A program made the position numbers and the translations under genes. DNA of 64,000 nucleotides from Paenibacillus agilis (GTDB taxonomy: Bacteria > Bacillota > Bacilli > Paenibacillales > Paenibacillaceae): positions 2,440,074 through 2,504,073 of the forward strand of contig NZ_VNJK01000001.1 in the NCBI RefSeq assembly GCF_007786455.1, given 5' to 3'. Every line of letters begins with the position of its first letter. Position 1 is the first letter of the stretch. Positions 37,575 to 46,827 of the stretch are shown piece by piece. Below the pieces are notes generated by a model. That model worked only from the letters and a program-made list of their open reading frames with translations, was not told the DNA's origin and made no database searches.

Positions 37575-38630
37575 CTAACTTAAATTAATATCAGTAATAA
37601 TTCCTGTCCGAAGGGCTAGCCCCCATCCAAAGACAGTTTCTTCATTTTTCACTTCTGCTCTGACCACATTTATACCAGATTTCCATTTTACTCGTATTGA
37701 AGTATGATTTGCACGGATTCGACCATCATAATTAGGTGGATCCCACTTCCAAGTACCTTTAAAAATTTCATTTTCATTTACCCACAACCGGAGTACATCA
37801 CTATATCCAAAGGACATGTCTGATTGAGTTGCTTCAGGCAGATAGAATGAACTTATGGCTTGTATTACATTGTTTTTCTCGCAAGAGTAGAGCCTGTTAA
37901 AGTTAATCGTTCCATTATCCTCAACAACTACTTTAGTCCAAGCAAGTTCCTCAAAATTAGCTGCATCATCTTGATTAAAGTAGGGTTGTGATACTGACCA
38001 TTCAGTTAAAAAATCAATATCCAGTTCATTTTTCCTTACTGCGCACGAAATATTATTTTCAGTGGGGATTTCTAAAATAGACAGATTACGGATATAACAC
38101 GGTAAATAGCCCCATACTCCTATTTTCCCAATAGAACTGCCTAGTTGAACCTTAGGAATAATAAGCTGCGGTGAAGTTGTTTCACCGACAAATACACTCA
38201 CGGTGTCGGGATCTACTTTAAGTGTTAGCTTGGTCCATTCACCAGTAAAAAAAGGGATATCAATTTGATAATGTGGTCCATTATAAATTTGCCAAGTAGA
38301 AGATCCATTCATATAAGGATCATACTGAATTTCACCAATTCCTTTGTTTCCTGGAGAAACATAAATAAGTTCATAATTAGATTGATCTTTAGCACCAAAA
38401 ACTAAGCCGATAAATGCTACGACATCTTCTGGAATAGCAACTTCTGCTTGAAGTAAAAATGAATGATAGTTAATCTCTTCCTTTAGCAAAACAGCAGTTC
38501 CGCCTTCTTCAAAGTAAAGCGCCTCTTTTCCTTTAAACGATGATTTAACTGCTCCAGAAGTGCCGATATGAAATTTTTCCAAATCATCAACTAGATTCCA
38601 AGATAGTTTGTCTGGTTTTTCGCAGTTCAT
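37575..38630 (-). CDS. Beta-sandwich (LamG/DUF1080-like) protein in the cluster
   Basis: ATG 38630 with GGGGTGG upstream gives MNCEKPDKLSW and 351 residues; it begins 16 bases after the previous gene. Residues about 20-195 resemble a concanavalin/LamG-type sandwich (FLLQAEVAIPEDVVAFIGLVF, IGKIGVWGY). The last ~130 residues look like a second beta domain (VLRLWVNENEIFKG). No catalytic motif and no signal peptide were found. Last gene of the cluster; role unknown, perhaps binding a glycan or the cluster product. Confidence 0.55.
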   Translation of the reverse strand: MNCEKPDKLSWNLVDDLEKFHIGTSGAVKSSFKGKEALYFEEGGTAVLLKEEINYHSFLLQAEVAIPEDVVAFIGLVFGAKDQSNYELIYVSPGNKGIGEIQYDPYMNGSSTWQIYNGPHYQIDIPFFTGEWTKLTLKVDPDTVSVFVGETTSPQLIIPKVQLGSSIGKIGVWGYLPCYIRNLSILEIPTENNISCAVRKNELDIDFLTEWSVSQPYFNQDDAANFEELAWTKVVVEDNGTINFNRLYSCEKNNVIQAISSFYLPEATQSDMSFGYSDVLRLWVNENEIFKGTWKWDPPNYDGRIRANHTSIRVKWKSGINVVRAEVKNEETVFGWGLALRTGIITDINLS

Positions 38631-38646
38631 TTTACCACCCCAAGCC

Positions 38647-40230
38647 TTATTTATCGTTATATACAGAAAACTCCCAAAGAGAGTAGCCAAACTTCGTGGC
38701 CCTCTTTTCACAATAAATTCTAATGTATTGTGCCTGATTCGGTATTTTAGTTATCTCTTCCTCTTTTCCTTTACATGTCTCTGCATAATGTAAATCTATC
38801 CAGTTTTCAAAATCATTCGAAATTTGGATACGATATTTAATGGCATGTGCCGCTTCCCAATGCAGCCTAATTCGATTAAATTCTTTTGGAAATCCTAAGT
38901 CAATAACAATCCATTCATGATCGTTGTATAAACTACCCCATCTTGTACTCGTATCTTCATCAACGATATGATAATGAAGCCGATCTAAATCTTCAAAAGA
39001 AGAAGCTATAACAGGTTTACCATACGACAAATTACCAAATGTTTTTTTCGCAGTTGTTCTAAACGACACTTCCTTGTCAACTAAGCTCTTCAGACCATAT
39101 TTATTTACACTTTTAATACGTACGACATAGTTCGTTTCAGGAAGTAATTCACTAATAATATAAGTGTTTTGTTTACAAACATCTATTAATTCTGAGTTAA
39201 TATAAATTTCATATGTCATGTTCTCAAGTTTCTCAACTTCAAGATCACTCCATACTAACCATGCACTAGTGTCAGTCCTATACTTTATATAAACTTCTGA
39301 TGGCGGGTCAGGATTCATAATCAGAGAGTCAATTTTATTACCGCTTAATATTTCATTTTTAATCCCATTCAAAAATTCAACTTCTAATGTGATAAGCGTA
39401 TCTATCTTTTGAGCAATGCTAGAGAGTTCTTGGTTTGAAACACTCGTTTTCAAGTACATTTTTAAATAGAGCTGCTTTAGCACTTCCATCTGCCTATATA
39501 TTTTATTAGAAATCTCTACAAGGTAGTTGGAGTACTGATTATTACTGATAAACGTAGAAGTTAATTCTCTAGATAAAGATGCTACTCCAAAGAAAAAGAT
39601 TAGATTATCAGTTGCAATAGAACGATCTAGTATCTGCCGTTTTAAATGTGCATAGCAACTAAAGTCATCAGACATTTGTAACATTCTCTCTTGGAATAGA
39701 TGTTTTAATGTTGGCCTTCGACCAGTTTCCTGAATTCGATAATATAAATAGTAGTTATCTTCGACATGATTGTAACCATCTTGAATAATTTTCGCATCAT
39801 ACTCATACTCATATGGATAATCGAATAATTTAAACGTGTCTTTATGCTTATCATAAGAGATAATAGCTAGAGAATGATTACCATCTTGTGGACTTTGCAC
39901 CATATGTGGAATAAAGCGATTTAAAACGCTAAGTTGAACAGTATACCCTTCGTTCAATAATTGAATAATGTCTGCTTTTCCATTTTGAAAATTCTCAACA
40001 ACTATATCTTCTTTAAAAATACCCACCTCATCATTAAATGGCTTGAGCTCCCAATTATATTCCCAAGGGGTAAGTCTATTAACCACCATTTCTTCATAAA
40101 TAGAGGTGACCGGTTCATAAGCGTTCCACATTAGTGGAGTAATATCTACTCTGAGTGCCAAATATTTTAATGCTTGTGACTTCGAGCAGGCCAGATAATT
40201 ATAAAAAATTGGCTTTTCTATGATTTCCAT
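38647..40230 (-). CDS. BtrH-like/C39-like cysteine domain fused to fibronectin III and F5/8C domains
   Basis: ATG 40230 has AAGGGGTG upstream; 527 residues. The N-terminal ~330 residues resemble BtrH-type proteins: an early Cys (YNYLACSKSQALKYL) and a later His in GNHSLAIISYDKHKDTF followed by LFDYPY. BtrH moves an acyl group from an acyl carrier protein to an aminoglycoside amine in butirosin synthesis. An FN3 domain follows (about 305-400, ending VSFRTT), then a discoidin-like F5/8C domain (about 410-525, DEDTSTRWGS). No signal peptide. The cluster contains a lone ACP, so ACP-dependent acyl transfer is a reasonable guess; a peptidase role is the alternative. Confidence 0.6.
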   Translation of the reverse strand: MEIIEKPIFYNYLACSKSQALKYLALRVDITPLMWNAYEPVTSIYEEMVVNRLTPWEYNWELKPFNDEVGIFKEDIVVENFQNGKADIIQLLNEGYTVQLSVLNRFIPHMVQSPQDGNHSLAIISYDKHKDTFKLFDYPYEYEYDAKIIQDGYNHVEDNYYLYYRIQETGRRPTLKHLFQERMLQMSDDFSCYAHLKRQILDRSIATDNLIFFFGVASLSRELTSTFISNNQYSNYLVEISNKIYRQMEVLKQLYLKMYLKTSVSNQELSSIAQKIDTLITLEVEFLNGIKNEILSGNKIDSLIMNPDPPSEVYIKYRTDTSAWLVWSDLEVEKLENMTYEIYINSELIDVCKQNTYIISELLPETNYVVRIKSVNKYGLKSLVDKEVSFRTTAKKTFGNLSYGKPVIASSFEDLDRLHYHIVDEDTSTRWGSLYNDHEWIVIDLGFPKEFNRIRLHWEAAHAIKYRIQISNDFENWIDLHYAETCKGKEEEITKIPNQAQYIRIYCEKRATKFGYSLWEFSVYNDK

Positions 40231-40242
40231 GAACACACCCCT

Positions 40243-40971
40243 TTAATGGTTATTGGTCCAGCTATTGTACAACGTTAGATCTAGAGGAGTATCTACTTCT
40301 AACCATGTTTCCTCAATGGGAACGCCAGAAATGTCAAAGTGATTTTTAATCAACAAACTTAATAATGAGGTAACATCTAACTTAGCAATGTAGCTTTCGA
40401 GCTGCATATTTAAAAATTGTTTAATTTTATTCCAACTTTTCGGGTTCACTTTAAAGAGTCCAGCAAACTGCCCTTCGATTTCTGAGGTGACTGTTGGAAT
40501 CCCACCTATCTCTTTAATTAAATTATTTTCGCTGAGCTTAAATGTCTCTAAATCAACCAACGGATCTGAGAAGCGTTGACTCCACAGATCCATAAAATGA
40601 GTAGTATACGCGACTGAAAAGGAGTAATTATCATTAAGTAAAGCTGAAACTGCTCTTTCAGTATAAAAAATATCAGAATAAGAGATAATACAATCATCTG
40701 ATTCCAACCACGGTTTGGCCATCATTAAAGAACTTACCATATTTGTTTTAGACCAATTCGAATTATAGAATTCTGTCACACCTTCTAATTGCAGAAACTC
40801 TCTCCGATAGCCAGTAACTATAGCAATTTCTCTTATCCCTACATTCCTTATTGCTTCGAGCTGCCAATCTATCAAACGTTTACCCCAAAGTTCTAAACAA
40901 GACTTTGGCATATCATTTGTTAATTCTTTCATACGACTGCCTCTGCCTGCTGCTAATATTATTGCTCTCAC
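40243..40971 (-). CDS. Nucleotidyltransferase, probable CTP:phosphoglutamine cytidylyltransferase
   Basis: GTG 40971 with AAAGGATA upstream; 242 residues. The fold is a sugar-nucleotidyltransferase type: MRAIILAAGRGSRMKEL and MPKSCLEL give the NTP-binding loop and Lys, and ISYSDIFY holds the metal Asp. FYNSNWSKTNMVSSL and LWSQRFSDPLVDLETFKL resemble Campylobacter Cj1416, which joins CMP to L-glutamine phosphate. LicC-like phosphocholine cytidylyltransferases are the closest alternative. The neighbours argue for the first: the CysC-like kinase and methyltransferase are immediately upstream, and a C26 hydrolase and split dikinase are in the same cluster. Confidence 0.7.
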   Translation of the reverse strand: MRAIILAAGRGSRMKELTNDMPKSCLELWGKRLIDWQLEAIRNVGIREIAIVTGYRREFLQLEGVTEFYNSNWSKTNMVSSLMMAKPWLESDDCIISYSDIFYTERAVSALLNDNYSFSVAYTTHFMDLWSQRFSDPLVDLETFKLSENNLIKEIGGIPTVTSEIEGQFAGLFKVNPKSWNKIKQFLNMQLESYIAKLDVTSLLSLLIKNHFDISGVPIEETWLEVDTPLDLTLYNSWTNNH

Positions 40972-40980
40972 AAATTAGCA

Positions 40981-41739
40981 CTATCCTTTCTTCGTCCTAG
41001 CCATCCATATCTTGGTTGTATATGGCACAACAAGCTCTTCAAGGTTTAAACTACATAAGAAATCTTCAATATGAGCAATAATCTCTTCGAATTTGGCACC
41101 AGCTTGACGATGAAGTGTTGCATGAGATTTCCAAGCATCAATACAGTTACTGACTGAAATCGTATGCTCCACAGCACCTTCAATAAGCGTCACATTATCA
41201 AACAATTTACTTTCATTGATCGTGTTTGTCTGATCCTGCCTACGAGATCCATAATCATACTCAGATATATGAGTTTTAATTATTTTCTCTATTTGTTGTT
41301 GTATTTCATCTTCTAAATTACGGTGATTCCACATACACGCGAACCAACCATCCCGCTTCAATATTCTGTTTGTTTCCACTAATGACTCACTTTGATTAGT
41401 TACATTAAAAGAAGAACCGAATGTTACCAACTGAAATTGATCATTACTTAAACTCGTATTCTCAGCAATAGCATTAATCCATAATACTTTTGGATTATAC
41501 AGTTGCGTTCGTCGTTTTCCGTGAGTAGCCATACTTTCGTTTGGCTCAACTGCACAGACTTGGAACCCCCTTTCAGTAAGCATCACGGTAAGATGGCCTG
41601 CACCTGCACCAATATCACATATCAAATCACTTTTTTTAACGTTCGAAATCTGAATCATTTTTTGAATAGCATCTTTCGCATAATCCGGACGTTTCAAGTA
41701 AGTGCGTGCCATTTCTGTGTAATCCCACTCTGTTTTCAT
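40981..41739 (-). CDS. Class I SAM-dependent methyltransferase
   Basis: ATG 41739 after AAGGAGG; 252 residues. The SAM-binding loop is CDIGAGAGHLTVML with acidic AVEPNESM after strand 2, and FGSSFNV and RILKRDGWFACMWNHR complete the fold. It lies between the CysC-like kinase and the nucleotidyltransferase. In Campylobacter, two methyltransferases (Cj1419, Cj1420) accompany the phosphoramidate genes and account for the O-methyl group. Methylation of a phosphoramidate is therefore a good guess here, though the substrate is not shown by sequence. Confidence 0.8.
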   Translation of the reverse strand: MKTEWDYTEMARTYLKRPDYAKDAIQKMIQISNVKKSDLICDIGAGAGHLTVMLTERGFQVCAVEPNESMATHGKRRTQLYNPKVLWINAIAENTSLSNDQFQLVTFGSSFNVTNQSESLVETNRILKRDGWFACMWNHRNLEDEIQQQIEKIIKTHISEYDYGSRRQDQTNTINESKLFDNVTLIEGAVEHTISVSNCIDAWKSHATLHRQAGAKFEEIIAHIEDFLCSLNLEELVVPYTTKIWMARTKKG

Positions 41740-41760
41740 TTTTTTCCTCCTTTGAGATAT

Positions 41761-42276
41761 TTAGTTTCTCTCATATAAAACGCGATTAGCTATTATTTGC
41801 TCTACTATAGCTTCAGGTGTTAAGACTCCATCATTAAGGATTACGACATCTGGCTTCTTGGGCTCCTCAAAAGGCATATCCACACCAAGAACGTTAGTAA
41901 TCTGTCCTAGTAGAGCTCTACTGTACAATTTTTTTTGATCACGTCTGTAGAGCAATTCCATTGGAGTATTTAAATAAATTTCACAATAATCAAGAATATT
42001 TTCCCTGTTCCAAGCTCTGACCACATCAAACATCGATATTGTTGCACAAATAACACTTATGTTTTGATCCGAAATCAATTTACACAATCGAGAATTGCGC
42101 ATAGCGCTTTTCTTTCTATCCACGTAAGTATAACCAATATCATCACCAAAAACTTCACGAAGCGAATCTCCATCTAAAAGTACTACGCTTTCAATACATT
42201 TCAGTCGCTCATAGAGAGCTGCAGCTACTGTCGACTTACCTGCCCCAGATAAACCCGTTATCCAATATACTGACAT
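41761..42276 (-). CDS. CysC-like kinase, probable CDP-amidate kinase
   Basis: ATG 42276 with GAGGGTG; 171 residues. It has the APS-kinase fold: Walker A GLSGAGKS, LLDGDSLREVFGDD, and RALLGQITNVLGVDMPFEEP. The segment ATISMFDVVRAWNRENI departs from true APS kinases, which have FISPY at this place, and fits the Campylobacter Cj1415 type. Cj1415 phosphorylates the 3' hydroxyl of CDP-amidate. A real APS kinase supplying PAPS to the sulfotransferase-like gene (61618-63462) is the main alternative. There is no ATP sulfurylase in the window, which weakens it. Confidence 0.7.
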   Translation of the reverse strand: MSVYWITGLSGAGKSTVAAALYERLKCIESVVLLDGDSLREVFGDDIGYTYVDRKKSAMRNSRLCKLISDQNISVICATISMFDVVRAWNRENILDYCEIYLNTPMELLYRRDQKKLYSRALLGQITNVLGVDMPFEEPKKPDVVILNDGVLTPEAIVEQIIANRVLYERN

Positions 42277-42292
42277 GTAAAACACCCTCACA

Positions 42293-44029
42293 CTACATAT
42301 TTAAGGAGAATAATTCTCTATATCGTTGGCTGGTTCGATGCATCTCGTTAGGCTCTCCTTCTTCAATAACTTGCCCACCCTCACATAAAATAACGCGATC
42401 GCAAAGCTTAACAGAGGCTAAGTTGTGGGAAATTACAATAATTGTTCGGTCTGTAAACGCCTTACTCCAAGACTCATGTAATCTGCTTTCAGTTTCCATA
42501 TCCAAAGAGCTTGTGGCTTCATCAAAAATTATAATTTTCGGATTTTTCAAAAAAATTCTCGTAATTGCAATCATCTGCTTTTGCCCGCCAGATAATGATA
42601 CTCCTTTCGATCCAATTACAGTATCAAGCCCCTTTTCGAGACTGTTGACAAATTCCATAATGCCCGTTTTTTCACAAACTTCTAAGAGTTCTATATCCGT
42701 TGCTTTTAAATTTCCTAATCGGATGTTCTCTCGAATTGTTCCGTCAAACATTAAAACACTCTGCTGTACTACACCAACACAACTGCGAATAGATTTATGA
42801 GAACAATCAGATAATTGTTGTCCATCAATTAAAATATTACCTTTACTAGGCTTTAAAAAAGCAATCAGCATATTGGCCAAAGTTGACTTTCCACTTCCGC
42901 TTTTCCCAACTATAGCAACCTTTTCACCTGCTTTAATATGTAACGATAAATTATTTAAAATGTTTTCGCTGGAGTAAGTAAATTGAACGTCTTGAAATTC
43001 GATTTCACCGTCGTGAACAACAAGTGAACGTTCTCCTGCTTCGGACTCCGTTGGTAAGTCCTTAAAGTTTTTAATATATTTCACCGCTGTCAGCCTATCT
43101 TGCAAATCAACATAGTAACCATGTAGGAAAAGGATATTACTATTGATTTCAGCAAAAAAAGCGATAATAACTATAAGTGCACCGACTGTTAAATCTCCTT
43201 TACTGGCAAGGTACGCCCCAAAACCAAATATTGACACTTGCATTAGAACATTTACAATTTCAATTGAATTAGTTAAATTTAAACTATACATATTCTTTTT
43301 TATTTCTAGGCTGAACAACTCTTTGTGGCGGCGCGTAAACATTTTTCGAACAATATTTTGTGCTCCCAGTAACCTAACATCTTTTTTTCCATTCAGCATT
43401 TCAAACAACCATCCAATGTAACTTCCATAAACGGAACGATACTGATTGGAATAACCCCTTATTTTTTTTCCACTTTTTAATGTTATGTAGGTTGAAATAG
43501 GAGCAAAGACCATAAACAGTACACCAATTTTCCAATTCACAAAAAATATATACGTACTAAACAATAGGATCATCAACGTGCAATAAATCGTATATACAAG
43601 ATTACGGGTAATGATCAAGACACATTCATGTGTGTAATTTTGAATTGTAGTAATAATATCGCCTGCCCTCGAATCATCAACATAATTATTTTTAACTGAA
43701 AGCAAGTGATCGTATAAATCCATTTTGATATCAAATGTATATTTTCCAACTATCTGATTAAAGTAAGTGTAAATAACAAAATATAATGTACATAAAAAGA
43801 GAGAAAAAATCATAATGACTAGACTAATGTCTAAAAACACATCGATATTTTTGTAATAGACCATTTCATCAATTAAGACACCAAATAATACTGGGAGAAG
43901 CAACTGTAGCAAACCTTCAAGCATCCATCCTATTGCAAATAAAACAAAACTTATTTTATAATTTTTAAGGTACACTCGCAAAAATCGGATACTATCTAAG
44001 ATACCAAAATGATTGTCATCCTTCTTCAT
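42293..44029 (-). CDS. ABC exporter, fused membrane and ATPase domains (second of two)
   Basis: ATG 44029 with TTAGGAGA; 578 residues. Six membrane helices (about 20-310) are followed by an ATPase with Walker A VGKSGSGKST, signature LSGGQKQM and Walker B IIIFDEATSSLD. Half-transporter that needs a partner; it may pair with itself or with the exporter at 46828-48525. It is 4 bases after the small HlyD-like gene, so the two probably act together to export the cluster product or provide resistance. Confidence 0.9.
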   Translation of the reverse strand: MKKDDNHFGILDSIRFLRVYLKNYKISFVLFAIGWMLEGLLQLLLPVLFGVLIDEMVYYKNIDVFLDISLVIMIFSLFLCTLYFVIYTYFNQIVGKYTFDIKMDLYDHLLSVKNNYVDDSRAGDIITTIQNYTHECVLIITRNLVYTIYCTLMILLFSTYIFFVNWKIGVLFMVFAPISTYITLKSGKKIRGYSNQYRSVYGSYIGWLFEMLNGKKDVRLLGAQNIVRKMFTRRHKELFSLEIKKNMYSLNLTNSIEIVNVLMQVSIFGFGAYLASKGDLTVGALIVIIAFFAEINSNILFLHGYYVDLQDRLTAVKYIKNFKDLPTESEAGERSLVVHDGEIEFQDVQFTYSSENILNNLSLHIKAGEKVAIVGKSGSGKSTLANMLIAFLKPSKGNILIDGQQLSDCSHKSIRSCVGVVQQSVLMFDGTIRENIRLGNLKATDIELLEVCEKTGIMEFVNSLEKGLDTVIGSKGVSLSGGQKQMIAITRIFLKNPKIIIFDEATSSLDMETESRLHESWSKAFTDRTIIVISHNLASVKLCDRVILCEGGQVIEEGEPNEMHRTSQRYRELFSLNM

Positions 44030-44033
44030 GGAT

Positions 44034-44453
44034 TCATTCTCCTAACGGAACCATTCTTCTTAGTAAAGATACTTTGCCGCTTGGTATTTCAGCATACAAT
44101 TGTTTGTTCATAAATTCCGATGTCAAGCTGAGCAACTTATCAATTTCATGCACACTCACATATGTGGCACCATCTACTTGTGTCACATCTTTAATTTGAA
44201 ACTTGTATAGATTTTGATTCTTATCGGTGTAAATATAAATAATGTCTGATGAAGGTTTAATTTCGTCATCAATAAAAATGGATGCTTTTGTTTCGTGTAT
44301 GGATGATTTGTATGTTTGAAATACATTCGTATCTACAGAGGAGCTGGACCAAATAATTAATGCGATAAAGAATGTCACGTACATTGCAAATGGAGTATAT
44401 GTTCTCGTCATTATACGAGCATATCGCTGACCTAAACGCATCTTCTTAGCCAA
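44034..44453 (-). CDS. Minimal HlyD-like membrane protein
   Basis: TTG 44453 start after GAGGAGGGAGC; 139 residues overlapping the pabB-pabC gene by 8 bases. One membrane helix near the N-terminus (FAMYVTFFIALIIW) and a short outer domain. Its end, YAEIPSGKVSLLRRMV, resembles the last residues of HlyD-type adaptor proteins. The coiled-coil and lipoyl parts of a normal adaptor are absent, so this would be a stripped-down form serving the adjacent ABC exporter. Family assignment is tentative. Confidence 0.5.
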   Translation of the reverse strand: MAKKMRLGQRYARIMTRTYTPFAMYVTFFIALIIWSSSSVDTNVFQTYKSSIHETKASIFIDDEIKPSSDIIYIYTDKNQNLYKFQIKDVTQVDGATYVSVHEIDKLLSLTSEFMNKQLYAEIPSGKVSLLRRMVPLGE

Positions 44454-46227
44454 AAGCTCCCTCCTCGCTAGATATTAATAACTGAATTCGAACCCAACCT
44501 CTTAAACTATTAACCATCCATATTTCATCTAGCTCGAGAATTTTGTCTTTTAGAAAAATTCGCTCAGATATTTTTCCAGTAGCTAGAAGCTCTGCTCTCA
44601 TGATATCAGGAAGCAATCCACAATCCACGGGAGGCGTGTAATACTGTCCTTCAAACTTAACGACAAGATTCCCAGAAGTAAATTCAGTTAACTCATCTTC
44701 TTCGTTCCATAGCAAAGTTTCAAAACAATTTTCATCTTCGATTTGAATTTGCTCGTTTTTCAAACGAATCGTTGTATTATGAAATAGGTGTTTAGATTTT
44801 CTGCAAACTGCTCGAAGAGCCAGTTTTCCAGTTTGAATACTATCAAGTTCTTTAAATAGTGATGAGGCTAACCTTGTTACACCACTTTCGTTTATGTAAA
44901 TGGTTATCTCCCATGATTTATCATGTGCTAACGTAAAAGAATATGACAACAGCTCAGAAATTACATTATCGTGATCAAAAAGATAATCAAAAAAATCTGC
45001 GGTTTGCTCCAACCTTTTCAAGTGTAATTCCAATTGTATAAACTGTCCTTGCTCCAACTTTACTATTTCGAGAAGTTCAAACCGCAGGGGTTTCTCTTGC
45101 AGAATAACTGCCTTTATGAGTGCTTCTTCATACTCATTCTTCCTATCCGAATTCCATGTAATTCCGCCACCAATCCCATACTCCGCTTTCCTTTTCCAAG
45201 TGTCAATCATAACAGTGCGTATTGCTACATTAAAAATAGAGCGACGATCAGGAGTTATGTACCCAATAGAACCGCAATAAATACCTCTTGGGCTATCTTC
45301 TATCTCCGCAATAATATCCATGGTACTTTTTTTTGGAGCCCCAGTGATAGATCCACATGGAAACAATGCATGAAATACGTCTTCTGTCGTAAGTCCATCC
45401 AAGATTGAGGCAGTTATAGTAGATGTCATTTGATATACAGTAGGATACTTTTCAATCGTAAATTTTTCTGTTACTGTAACTGAACCTGCTTTAGCTATCT
45501 TAGATAGATCATTTCGAAGTAAGTCGACGATCATTGCATTTTCTGCACGATCTTTAAGAGAATTTTTTAATAGAGCCTTCTGTGCTGTATCCTCTTCATT
45601 CCAGCGCCCTCTTTTGCATGTTCCTTTCATGGGTCGAGTTGTAATAACCCCTTCATCTAGTTCAAAAAATAGTTCTGGAGAAGCTGACAAAATTCGATAA
45701 CGCCCAAGGTTTAAATAAGCACTATATTTAGAATTTTGTGATTCCATCAATTGCTCATAAAATTTTAAATCGTTCTGATTAAAATCACTGTACAGTCTCA
45801 TCGAATAATTAACCTGATATGTGTCTCCTTCAGCTATATGCTCTTTAATACGCTTTATAGAATTATAATACTGATCTTCATTTAAACTCATAGACCAATT
45901 TATTGCTTCAGTTTCGTTAAAACATACTTTTGGTTTGCATGTATTTAAAGGAGCAGTATAAATACCGAAATATAAAAGAGGAATTTCAATATTATCTTTG
46001 ATTTTCAATTTTTGATCAAAGAAAGGTGCAGCTTCATAGGCTACATAACCGGCAGCGTAATAACCTTTATTAACATATACATTGATTTCATCCCATGCAT
46101 TAGAAACTTCTTCATATGTGTATGCTTCAAAAATCCTAAGAGGTTCCGTAAAAACAAGTCGCTCACGCTTCCCTTGGTTGTTCGCAAAATCAAAAAGCAT
46201 TATTTCATTCAAAGAAAATTCACTCAT
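44446..46227 (-). CDS. pabB: PabB-PabC fusion: aminodeoxychorismate synthase I with altered lyase domain
   Basis: ATG 46227 with AAGGGTGAG; 593 residues. The first ~370 residues are a chorismate-using PabB: TRPMKGTCKRG keeps the Lys of aminodeoxychorismate synthases (anthranilate synthases have Ala there), and FPCGSITGAPK and RGIYCGSIGY are conserved. The rest is a class IV aminotransferase-like ADC lyase (LLWNEEDELTEFTSGN, CGLLPDIMRAELL, NSLRGW). Its PLP-binding Lys motif, HKTT in working fusions, reads HNTT here, so the lyase half may be dead. Together with PabA it supplies aminodeoxychorismate or 4-aminobenzoate, presumably for the cluster product. Confidence 0.85.
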   Translation of the reverse strand: MSEFSLNEIMLFDFANNQGKRERLVFTEPLRIFEAYTYEEVSNAWDEINVYVNKGYYAAGYVAYEAAPFFDQKLKIKDNIEIPLLYFGIYTAPLNTCKPKVCFNETEAINWSMSLNEDQYYNSIKRIKEHIAEGDTYQVNYSMRLYSDFNQNDLKFYEQLMESQNSKYSAYLNLGRYRILSASPELFFELDEGVITTRPMKGTCKRGRWNEEDTAQKALLKNSLKDRAENAMIVDLLRNDLSKIAKAGSVTVTEKFTIEKYPTVYQMTSTITASILDGLTTEDVFHALFPCGSITGAPKKSTMDIIAEIEDSPRGIYCGSIGYITPDRRSIFNVAIRTVMIDTWKRKAEYGIGGGITWNSDRKNEYEEALIKAVILQEKPLRFELLEIVKLEQGQFIQLELHLKRLEQTADFFDYLFDHDNVISELLSYSFTLAHDKSWEITIYINESGVTRLASSLFKELDSIQTGKLALRAVCRKSKHLFHNTTIRLKNEQIQIEDENCFETLLWNEEDELTEFTSGNLVVKFEGQYYTPPVDCGLLPDIMRAELLATGKISERIFLKDKILELDEIWMVNSLRGWVRIQLLISSEEGAFG

Positions 46228-46242
46228 AAACTCACCCTTTAT

Positions 46243-46812
46243 TTAGGCATAGTACTCCATAAAATTATTAAGCAACTGTAAGCCATAACCACTCAGAAAA
46301 GATTCAGGATGAAACTGTATCCCTTCAATTGGATATATCTTATGTCGTATGGCCATTATTTCTCCATCCTCAGAATATGCAGATATTTCAAGTTCTTCTG
46401 GAAGGTTTAGTCTATCTACAATTAAAGAGTGATACCTCCCAATCGTATAAGGATACGGAATTTGATTAAATATAGTTCTGCCATCATGGTACAATTTCGA
46501 CTGCATTCCATGCATAGGCTTAGTTGCCTTAGCAATCGTTGCTCCAAAGGCATAACCTATTGCTTGATGTCCTAAACATATACCCAGAGTAGGGATGGTG
46601 TGACCTAATTTTCTTATAACCTCCACACTAATTCCTGCCCGCTCAGGGGAATGTGGTCCAGGTGAAACAACAACATATTTCGGCCGTAAATTTTGCAGTT
46701 CTTGAATAGTAACTGAGTCATTTTTTATGACATTGACATTAGCAGATAATTGTTTCAAGTAATCAACGATGTTATAAGTAAAGGAATCGTAGTTATCAAT
46801 AACAATAACCAT
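46243..46812 (-). CDS. pabA: Glutamine amidotransferase, aminodeoxychorismate synthase component II
   Basis: ATG 46812 with AGGGGG; 189 residues, normal length. The catalytic triad is complete: Cys in GICLGHQAIG, and His and Glu in FHPESFLS; oxyanion strand VVSPGPHSPE. It gives ammonia from glutamine to PabB, whose gene is 15 bases downstream. TrpG function is possible from sequence alone, but the partner is a PabB, not a TrpE. Confidence 0.9.
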   Translation of the reverse strand: MVIVIDNYDSFTYNIVDYLKQLSANVNVIKNDSVTIQELQNLRPKYVVVSPGPHSPERAGISVEVIRKLGHTIPTLGICLGHQAIGYAFGATIAKATKPMHGMQSKLYHDGRTIFNQIPYPYTIGRYHSLIVDRLNLPEELEISAYSEDGEIMAIRHKIYPIEGIQFHPESFLSGYGLQLLNNFMEYYA

Positions 46813-46827
46813 ACCAAACCCCCTGTG

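Noticed and set aside
41761-42276. Plain sulfate-assimilation APS kinase
   Set aside because: Not excluded, but no sulfurylase or reductase genes are near, its middle segment differs from typical CysC, and the phosphoramidate partners are present; kept as the alternative.
46243-46812. Anthranilate synthase (TrpG) reading of the amidotransferase
   Set aside because: The paired large subunit has the Lys typical of aminodeoxychorismate synthase, not the Ala of TrpE.
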